Made by a program: the position numbers and the translations under genes. The notes under the pieces were generated by a model, which was not told where the DNA came from, ran no database searches, and saw only the letters and a list, made by a program, of their open reading frames with translations. A stretch of 6,973 nt of DNA from CAXXOK01 sp035353235 (lineage in GTDB: Bacteria; Bacillota; Clostridia; Christensenellales; Aristaeellaceae): NCBI GenBank assembly GCA_035353235.1, contig DAOPZG010000134.1, positions 1-6,973 on the forward strand, in the 5' to 3' direction. Numbering within the stretch: the stretch's first letter is position 1; each line of letters starts with the position of its first letter. Below are positions 1 through 5,033 of this stretch, piece by piece.

Positions 1-1967
1 AGCGCGCCGAAAACGGTCTGACCGTTGATGATTTTATACGCCCGCACTTTGTAGTAGTTGATGACCCCGAACATGCAGTTATCCGTGTAGGTGGTGATGC
101 CGGTAACGCCGCGGTACGTATATTCGCCGTCCGGGCTGGCACTGCGGAAAATCTGATACCCTGCGGCGCCGGGTACTGCGTTCCAGTTCAGCTTCAGCTG
201 GCTGCTGCTGATCACTTCGGCAAGGGCCATAACCACTTGCGCCACGCCGATATCCGCATACCGCGCCGCGCCGCGGGGGCCGACATAGGTAACGCCTTCG
301 CGCGTGCAGGCGGCGCATACTTTATAGTAATTCGCGACAGACGCATCAATGGCTACAGTCGCGGAGGTACCGTAGACCGTGGTCACATAACTGTACGTAC
401 CGTTTTCCGAATCGCTGCGGTAAACGCGATATTCCTGCGCGTTCCCGACCGAGCGCCAGCTGATGGTTGCGGAGCCGCTGCCTGCCGACACAATGGATGT
501 GATGGAGGGCGCGGAGAGCGCAAAGAAAGCGAACGGGGCGGAATACCCGCTCAGGTAGCGGGTTGTGCCTGTCGTGGCGCTGCTCAGGTCGTTATATGCC
601 CGAAGTTTGAAATAACTCATCACGCCGTAAGGCACAGCGGAGGGCAAGGAGGTGCCGGTAGTCGCGCCTACGTAGGTATAGGGGCCGTTGGGATTTGTCG
701 CCCGGTAAAGGTAATAACCATGGATCATCCCGGAAGCATTCCAAGATACGGTCACCTGCGTGCTGCTCGCAGCATACGCGGAAGCAGGCGCAGGCGGCGC
801 GATAAAGTTATTTACCGCAGTCACGCGGAAACCGTACTTTGTAACGGAACTGTCGGTGTACAGATAAACTTTGAAAACATTGCCACGAAGCACGATGGTT
901 TGCCCCGCAAGCTCGCTTCCGGTGTAAGCATTGATAAGGACATCCTTATCGTTGAAAATACCGATGAAATCATAGTTATCTTCCACATAGGTGTCCGAAC
1001 TGAATGTAAGCGCGATCCGTGCGGCGTTGCTGACACGGTAAACATAGACCACATCCTCGTTGTTTGCGTAAGGATGGCTGGATTGCATATTCAGGTAGGA
1101 CGGACAGTTGATTTGAACGGTCTTGGCGCTCCTGAGAGCGTCTTTCATATTGTTCGATGCCTGTTCCCGGCTGAGTGAAGCGCCCTTGGCGACCGGGGTT
1201 TCAGTTGGAGCCGGTGTCGCCGTTGGTTCCGAAGTCGCCGTTACTTCGGGCGTGGCGGGGGAAGCGGCAACCGGGTATTCCGGGGTAAGCTCGGCAAGCG
1301 GCAGATGCTGATCATTCTGGTAATAGACCGGATGATCAGCACGGAGCAAATCGGCTACCAGCTCACTCTGCTGATCAGTAGACAGAGTGTCGAGAAGCGT
1401 GGGATCGGCATAACCGCCGACTGCTTCCCCGTCCACCGCGAAGTTGAGGTAGACGCGATCCGCACCGCCCAGTCTTGCGTCGCTGACATAGACATACGAA
1501 TCTTTGGCTAGACGGAACAGGTAGCTGGAGGAGGTGGTATTCTGGTATATATTCGTCCTTGCATTCAAACGAGCGTATCCGGTGTAAGGCGCGGTTGTCG
1601 GCTGGGGAGTAGCCGTCGGTGTAACTCCCGGGGTTGGGGTTACCGTATGGGTCGCAGTGACTTCCGGGGACGGTGTAGCGGTTGGCTCAGGGGTCGGCGT
1701 ATCCGTTGCGGGAGCTTCCGTAACAGGTTCCGGTGTTGCGGTTTCCGGCACGGGAGAAGGCGTTTCCGGGACTGGGGTGGGCGTATCCGGCACGGGCGTT
1801 GGCGTGGCGGGTTCCGCCGTAGCTTCCTGTATGGTTTCTGTTGGTACGGAGGAATCGGTTGCAGATTCGCTCAGCGCGGTAACCGGCCACCCAATACTGC
1901 ATACGAGTGCCAGCGTGAGCAGCCAACTGAGCAGGTTTTTTGAAGTCCGTCTCATTCCAGTTTTCAT
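1..1967 (-). CDS. Secreted multidomain protein with SH3-like, CUB-like and fibronectin type III-like domains (3' end cut off by window)
   Basis: The frame is open from ATG 1967 to the window edge: 655 codons plus 2 bases, no stop. The ATG follows GGGGAGGG with about 6 bases spacing; an in-frame ATG at 1955 has no better site. Seen in the translation: a basic start and hydrophobic core (residues 1-31, likely signal peptidase I site after VTA at 29-31); a Pro/Thr/Glu-rich low-complexity stalk (about 38-127); a compact beta-rich segment resembling bacterial SH3 (about 130-196); a second Pro/Thr linker (about 234-259); a CUB-like domain (about 287-385, with YDFIGIF, YTGSELAG and YGFRVT); then three fibronectin type III-like modules (about 388-480, 484-572 and 577 onward, each with a W-N/R core strand and a YxxYR or YxIFR strand). 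Known: such architectures are typical of secreted or surface proteins of gut Clostridia. Inferred: an extracellular adhesion or carbohydrate-contact protein. No catalytic domain is visible; one could lie beyond the edge. It has its own promoter and is not part of the upstream operon. Confidence 0.88.
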   Translation of the reverse strand, partial: MKTGMRRTSKNLLSWLLTLALVCSIGWPVTALSESATDSSVPTETIQEATAEPATPTPVPDTPTPVPETPSPVPETATPEPVTEAPATDTPTPEPTATPSPEVTATHTVTPTPGVTPTATPQPTTAPYTGYARLNARTNIYQNTTSSSYLFRLAKDSYVYVSDARLGGADRVYLNFAVDGEAVGGYADPTLLDTLSTDQQSELVADLLRADHPVYYQNDQHLPLAELTPEYPVAASPATPEVTATSEPTATPAPTETPVAKGASLSREQASNNMKDALRSAKTVQINCPSYLNMQSSHPYANNEDVVYVYRVSNAARIALTFSSDTYVEDNYDFIGIFNDKDVLINAYTGSELAGQTIVLRGNVFKVYLYTDSSVTKYGFRVTAVNNFIAPPAPASAYAASSTQVTVSWNASGMIHGYYLYRATNPNGPYTYVGATTGTSLPSAVPYGVMSYFKLRAYNDLSSATTGTTRYLSGYSAPFAFFALSAPSITSIVSAGSGSATISWRSVGNAQEYRVYRSDSENGTYSYVTTVYGTSATVAIDASVANYYKVCAACTREGVTYVGPRGAARYADIGVAQVVMALAEVISSSQLKLNWNAVPGAAGYQIFRSASPDGEYTYRGVTGITTYTDNCMFGVINYYKVRAYKIINGQTVFGA
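1743..1805 (-). repeat. Three tandem 21-base units encoding TPxPVP(D/E) in the Pro/Thr stalk
   Basis: Three consecutive, imperfect 21-base units encode TPTPVPD, TPTPVPE and TPSPVPE (residues 55-75 of the secreted protein). A degenerate fourth unit, TATPEPV, follows. The unit is in frame, so copy-number changes would lengthen or shorten the stalk without breaking the reading frame. Pro/Thr/Glu repeats of this kind usually act as extended spacers in surface proteins and are possible O-glycosylation sites; the latter is inference. Confidence 0.75.
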
Positions 1968-1973
1968 TTGATG

Positions 1974-1980
1974 CCCTCCC
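1974..1980 (-). promoter_or_regulatory. Ribosome binding site of the secreted-protein gene
   Basis: The minus strand reads GGGAGGG, then six bases, then ATG at 1967. This is the best Shine-Dalgarno match in the leader and fixes the start at 1967 rather than at the in-frame ATG 12 bases downstream. Confidence 0.7.
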
Positions 1981-1999
1981 CAAATAGGAATATTTTGAA

Positions 2000-2016
2000 T
2001 AAACGATCACTGTTTA
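2000..2016. promoter_or_regulatory. Short inverted repeat at the predicted transcription start (possible operator)
   Basis: TAAAC (2000-2004) and GTTTA (2012-2016) are inverted around a 7-base spacer. They overlap the predicted transcription start of the secreted-protein gene, where a repressor would block initiation. The arms are only 5 bases and AT-rich, so chance occurrence is quite possible. Confidence 0.2.
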
Positions 2017-2018
2017 CC

Positions 2019-2049
2019 ATTATAACACATCATAGTGATTGAAGCTAAA
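2019..2049 (-). promoter_or_regulatory. Probable sigma-70/sigmaA promoter with extended -10 for the secreted-protein gene
   Basis: On the minus strand, TGTTATAAT (2027-2019) is a perfect TATAAT -10 hexamer with an extended TGn. The -35 is weak: TTTAGC at 2049-2044 gives a 19-base spacer and TAGCTT at 2047-2042 gives 17. An extended -10 often compensates for a poor -35. Transcription would start near 2012, leaving a leader of about 45 bases before ATG 1967. The surrounding sequence is clearly AT-richer than the genes. The call rests on sequence match only. Confidence 0.6.
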
Positions 2050-2060
2050 GTAATACTGAC

Positions 2061-2077
2061 AGAATAACCGATATTCT
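2061..2077. promoter_or_regulatory. Perfect 6-base inverted repeat upstream of the -35 region (possible regulator site)
   Basis: AGAATA (2061-2066) and TATTCT (2072-2077) are exact inverted copies separated by 5 bases. The centre, near 2069, lies about 57 bases upstream of the predicted transcription start of the secreted-protein gene, a usual place for an activator dimer. There is no run of T after it on either strand and the arms are A/T-rich, so it is not a convincing terminator. A regulatory role is inferred from position and symmetry only. Confidence 0.3.
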
Positions 2078-2097
2078 TTTCGGCGGATGAACAGGAT

Positions 2098-2136
2098 AAA
2101 ACAAAGACCCATGCGTTCGCACCTCCCGCATGGGTC
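2098..2136 (-). terminator. Intrinsic terminator of the glycan operon
   Basis: On the minus strand a perfect 10-base-pair stem, GACCCATGCG (2136-2127) and CGCATGGGTC (2115-2106), encloses an 11-base loop and is followed at once by TTTGTTTT (2105-2098). It begins 77 bases after the stop of the KdsC-like phosphatase gene and upstream of the promoter for the next gene. It therefore separates the two transcription units. There is no comparable T tract in the plus direction. Confidence 0.88.
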
Positions 2137-2213
2137 CGGATAAGACGATACGAACGAATCATAGTATGCTTCGACGGCGTAAGTCTATTCTCCTTTTGCA
2201 CAGGCGTATAATA

Positions 2214-2738
2214 TCAACGATCGTAAGTCATGCGAACGGCTTCCGCCCATTGTCCGCGCGCTTTCAGGCAAAATTCCAGAAAATCGCGCACAGCGCCGCA
2301 CCCGCCCTTGGAAGGTGCAATGTAATCGCAATTCGCCTTTACCTCTTCCGCCGCGTCCGCCGGGCAGGCGCAGTATCCGCAGAGAGGCATGGAGGAAAGG
2401 TCTACCAGATCGTCCCCCATGTAGGCGACCTCGTCCTTTAGCAGATTCCGCTGGAGCATCTGTCGGGCCAACTCCGCTTTTTTATCGGGGATGCCCTGCA
2501 ACAGGACCGCGATGTGAAGTTCCTCGGCGCGGCGGCGCACGCACTCACTTTCCCGTGCCGTCAGAATCATCAGTTGCAACCCGGCGTTCTGCGCAAGCAA
2601 TATTCCCGCGCCGTCGCGAACATGAAACTGCTTCATCTCCATACCGTCGCTTCCGTAGATGATTCTGCCGTCGGTCAGGGTGCCGTCTACGTCCAGCACG
2701 ATCCATTTCAGGCGGCTGAGCCGCTCCTGCTCGCGCAT
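2214..2738 (-). CDS. KdsC-like HAD phosphatase (sugar-acid phosphate phosphatase)
   Basis: A 174-residue protein, the size of single-domain KdsC phosphatases that lack a cap and work as tetramers. Seen: HAD motif I LDVDGTLTDG (15-24, nucleophile D16 and acid/base D18); FHVRDG (38-43), typical of KdsC; motif II ILTAR (58-62, T60); a lysine in QGIPDKK (81-87); motif III/IV GDDLVDL (108-114); and the C-terminal GGCGAVRDF (145-153). Known: family members remove phosphate from Kdo-8-phosphate, or from 9-phosphates of sialic and related acids, in the cytoplasm. Inferred: it acts on the product of the neighbouring aldolase before CMP activation. ATG 2738 is chosen because GGAGG at 2753-2749 lies 10 bases before it; an in-frame TTG at 2747 has only 1 base spacing. 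The gap to the aldolase stop is 5 bases, suggesting translational coupling. It is the last gene of the operon. The exact substrate is unknown. Confidence 0.9.
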   Translation of the reverse strand: MREQERLSRLKWIVLDVDGTLTDGRIIYGSDGMEMKQFHVRDGAGILLAQNAGLQLMILTARESECVRRRAEELHIAVLLQGIPDKKAELARQMLQRNLLKDEVAYMGDDLVDLSSMPLCGYCACPADAAEEVKANCDYIAPSKGGCGAVRDFLEFCLKARGQWAEAVRMTYDR

Positions 2739-2743
2739 AGCGG

Positions 2744-4369
2744 TCAAGCCTCCAGAATCGCGCTGAAGCGGCTTGGGGTGACAAAGCTGATGCGTCGGGG
2801 GGCGTGTCTTGCAATCTCCTCCAGCATACCTGCGATATCCTCATTCTTCTGGCGGTAATCTTCCTGTTCTTCTACGGTTTCCAGCTCCGCGTTCTCGCTG
2901 GAGAAGTTCGGCGCGCTATCCTCGTTGAAGCCATCCAGACCGGCCAGCCGGATGGTTTGCGCACCCAAACGCAGCGCAAGCCGGATCGCGAAGATCATGG
3001 AATTGTCGTAGTTTTTCCAGCCGCGTTTTGCCAGCGTGTCGAAATTCAGCTGAAGGGGCTTTCCGACCAGAATATTCCCCGGCAGGTTGGAGGTGACGAT
3101 TTGCTGGCTGTCCGCCAGCCGCTCCCGGTCCAAATCCACACTGTGCTCATAACGGCGGGGATTGTTATAAAACACGTAATCCACAGCGAATTCCTGCGGC
3201 AGGAAGTTGACGCTGACCGTGATAACGTTCTCCCGGGAGGAAAGGGCCTGAATCTCGCCGCGGTAAGCATCGATGCTCTTGCCCGGAGCAATCAGCAGAA
3301 TTTCCTTTCCGGTGAATGCTCTTTCCAGCGTATCCAAAGCAGCATGATCGTCGATTTTCCGATCCATAAAGTGGTTATACAGTTCTTCCAGCGCGTCGTA
3401 ATCGTAACGTTTACGGGCCTGCGGCTCAATCTGTTCCACAATCTGGCGCAGGTCTTTGGCATTGATGCTGTGATGGTTTTGCAGATAAGTGATATTGTGC
3501 ACGTGGGAGCTGTACATCCCCGCGATCAGGTTGGGGATAGAGTAGCCCCATTCGTGATCCTGCCGGATTGCGTTCATATAGGAATCAATCAGATCCATCA
3601 GCTCGTTGATATCATAATCCGCGCCGTGATAAGCGTTCAAATAGTGCATGACCAGTTCGGTGTTGGTGTTGCCCGCGCCACGGCCCAGACCGTATACGGA
3701 GCTGTCCACAATCCCTTTGCGGCGCGTGCCGCAAAGCTCAATAAACTTTTGCGAAAGAGCAAAAGAGAGCTGCATATTGTTATGGGAATGGAACCCGATC
3801 GAGATGCGCGGGTCCAGATTATGGTCGATCAGGCTGAAGATATGGGTGAGGTCCTCCAGAAACATGGAGCCGAACGTATCTACGATGGAGAAAGCGAAGG
3901 GCTGCAGCTGGTTTACCTCGTCAATCAGGTCCAGCAATTCCCGGTCCGTATACCCCAGCACATCTACCGGCTGCACGAAAACCTGATAGCCCAGAGCCTG
4001 TATCTTTCGGGCTTCTTCGATGGCGGCCTGCCAGTCCTGGTGAAAAAAGCATTCCCGCAGCATGTCGATACTGCACCCGTCGTACGGCTTTAGTTTGGTA
4101 AGATCATACCGATTATGGTCGATCATGGCGACAATGCTGGTTTGCGGGTCTTTCTGGCGGGGAAGGTAGGGGATCAATTCGTCGGGATATTCAAAAGTGG
4201 AGCTGTCCTTGTCATGGGGATGATCTTTCAGGAAGCCGCATTCGATCAGGTCCACGCGGCTGCGCGCCAGTTTGGCGATCATCCCCTTGATCACGCGCTC
4301 CCCAAAGAGCGTATCTACCACATATCCGCCATCGCGAAGGGTGCAGTCCAGAATTTTGATATTACTCAT
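2744..4369 (-). CDS. DRE-TIM metallo-aldolase (HMGL/4-hydroxy-2-oxovalerate aldolase-like) fused to a Rossmann-like C-terminal domain
   Basis: A 541-residue, two-domain protein. Residues 1 to about 300 carry the DRE-TIM barrel signatures: LDCTLRDGG (7-15, with R12 and metal ligand D13), ECGF (43-46), VDTFGSM (163-169), FHSHNNMQL (193-201, metal ligands H194 and H196) and YGLGRGAGNTNTE (226-238). EWGYSIPNLIAGMY (273-286) is typical of the 4-hydroxy-2-oxovalerate aldolase branch. A helical linker (about 300-350) leads to a second alpha/beta domain (353-541) with ILLIAPGKSI (357-366), YVFYNNPRRYEH (398-409) and IRLAGLDGFN (473-482), recalling Maf/MptE (DUF115) and Cst-type folds. Known: this aldolase branch handles pyruvate and an aldehyde. 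Inferred: formation of a 2-keto-3-deoxy sugar acid. ATG 4369 is chosen because GGAGG (4382-4378) lies 8 bases before it; an in-frame TTG at 4390 has no such site. It overlaps the cytidylyltransferase gene by 8 bases. The role of the second domain is unknown. Confidence 0.87.
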   Translation of the reverse strand: MSNIKILDCTLRDGGYVVDTLFGERVIKGMIAKLARSRVDLIECGFLKDHPHDKDSSTFEYPDELIPYLPRQKDPQTSIVAMIDHNRYDLTKLKPYDGCSIDMLRECFFHQDWQAAIEEARKIQALGYQVFVQPVDVLGYTDRELLDLIDEVNQLQPFAFSIVDTFGSMFLEDLTHIFSLIDHNLDPRISIGFHSHNNMQLSFALSQKFIELCGTRRKGIVDSSVYGLGRGAGNTNTELVMHYLNAYHGADYDINELMDLIDSYMNAIRQDHEWGYSIPNLIAGMYSSHVHNITYLQNHHSINAKDLRQIVEQIEPQARKRYDYDALEELYNHFMDRKIDDHAALDTLERAFTGKEILLIAPGKSIDAYRGEIQALSSRENVITVSVNFLPQEFAVDYVFYNNPRRYEHSVDLDRERLADSQQIVTSNLPGNILVGKPLQLNFDTLAKRGWKNYDNSMIFAIRLALRLGAQTIRLAGLDGFNEDSAPNFSSENAELETVEEQEDYRQKNEDIAGMLEEIARHAPRRISFVTPSRFSAILEA

Positions 4370-5033
4370 GCGTTTTTCCTCCGTGCGCAATCAGTTCCCG
4401 GTACAGGGCGTCGGCAATCGCAAAATCTTCCGGGTAGTCGATATCCACACATTCGCTCCCTGAAACTTCACATAAGAAAGGGTTATCCCCGATACGGCGA
4501 TTGAGCCGTTCAAACATATCCCGCCTGAAAACATAGGCAGCGGATACTTCGGCATACATGGGGATCAAATCCTGCGTGCGCGGTACGCTCTCCGCCTGAA
4601 AATTCATCGGTCGTCCGTTTTGCCACAACAGGCGCTGGATTTTTTCGCAGGTGAAGGCGGAATCGTGTTCCCCGCTCTGCACGGCGCGCAGACACTCGCT
4701 GAAACGTTGGGGTTTCACAAACGGGGATGTGGCGTGGGATACCATATAAATCTCAGCGGGAACCAGTTTGGAAAATTCCCGGATGATATCCTGCGGGGTG
4801 GCCTGAGCCGTATCCAGAAAAGCCGGGCGGCGCAGAAAACGGAATCCGGGCACCAGATAGTCTGTGATCCGGTCATCGCTGCAAAAAACATAACGTTCGT
4901 CCAGCTCCGGCACCTGCGTCAAAGTGCGCTCGATCATCTGAACCAGCGTGTTTCCGTCGAAAAACGGCTTGATATTCTTACCGGGAGTACGCTCGCTGTT
5001 GAGCTTGATCGGTACAAAGGCGACCGTTTTCAT
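4362..5033 (-). CDS. Acylneuraminate cytidylyltransferase family protein (CMP-sugar-acid synthetase)
   Basis: A 223-residue cytoplasmic enzyme close in length to NeuA-type synthetases. Seen: an N-terminal nucleotide-binding loop VPIKLNSERTPGKN (7-20), equivalent to the PARxxSKRxPxKN motif but with PIK instead of PAR; FCSDD (50-54); SHATSPF (99-105), equivalent to the QPTSPLR strand; YAEVSAAYVFR (160-170); and VDIDYPEDFAIA (196-207), whose aspartates D197 and D199 match the metal-binding pair of CMP-NeuAc synthetases. Known: the family transfers CMP from CTP to the anomeric oxygen of sialic, pseudaminic, legionaminic or Kdo-type acids. Inferred: it activates the sugar acid made by the aldolase and phosphatase encoded just downstream. 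ATG 5033 follows GGAGGG (5048-5043) by 9 bases and overlaps the glycosyltransferase stop as ATGA; its own end overlaps the aldolase start by 8 bases. Which sugar acid it uses cannot be told from sequence. Confidence 0.9.
   Translation of the reverse strand: MKTVAFVPIKLNSERTPGKNIKPFFDGNTLVQMIERTLTQVPELDERYVFCSDDRITDYLVPGFRFLRRPAFLDTAQATPQDIIREFSKLVPAEIYMVSHATSPFVKPQRFSECLRAVQSGEHDSAFTCEKIQRLLWQNGRPMNFQAESVPRTQDLIPMYAEVSAAYVFRRDMFERLNRRIGDNPFLCEVSGSECVDIDYPEDFAIADALYRELIAHGGKTHE

Noticed and set aside
237..1178. 313-codon open frame on the plus strand opposite the secreted-protein gene
   Set aside because: The minus strand encodes a continuous signal peptide, CUB-like and fibronectin-like protein through the same bases. 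The plus frame is Arg/Gly/Ala-rich without domain features.
1687..2010. 107-codon minus-strand frame overlapping the start of the secreted-protein gene
   Set aside because: It is another frame over the Pro/Thr stalk, starts inside the promoter/leader region and lacks a ribosome site. The frame beginning at 1967 has a signal peptide, a good ribosome site and stays open for 655 codons.
2106..2136. The hairpin as a riboswitch, attenuator or Rho-independent terminator on the plus strand
   Set aside because: No conserved aptamer pattern is visible, and in the plus direction the stem is followed by CGGATAAG rather than a T run. The T run is only on the minus strand, fitting the end of the operon.
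2007..2201. 64-codon minus-strand frame between the phosphatase gene and the secreted-protein gene
   Set aside because: It runs straight through the intrinsic terminator and the promoter, and its product shows no domain-like composition.
2739..2747. Upstream TTG start for the phosphatase
   Set aside because: GGAGG is only 1 base from the TTG but 10 bases from ATG 2738, which suits the ATG.
2804..4093. 429-codon open frame on the plus strand opposite the aldolase
   Set aside because: It is antisense to a gene with clear catalytic motifs, its translation shows no recognisable motifs, and it has no convincing ribosome site. It is a by-product of codon bias on the other strand.
4370..4390. Upstream TTG start for the aldolase, adding seven residues
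   Set aside because: The TTG has no ribosome site at proper distance, while GGAGG lies 8 bases before ATG 4369, and the DRE-TIM strand begins directly after that Met.
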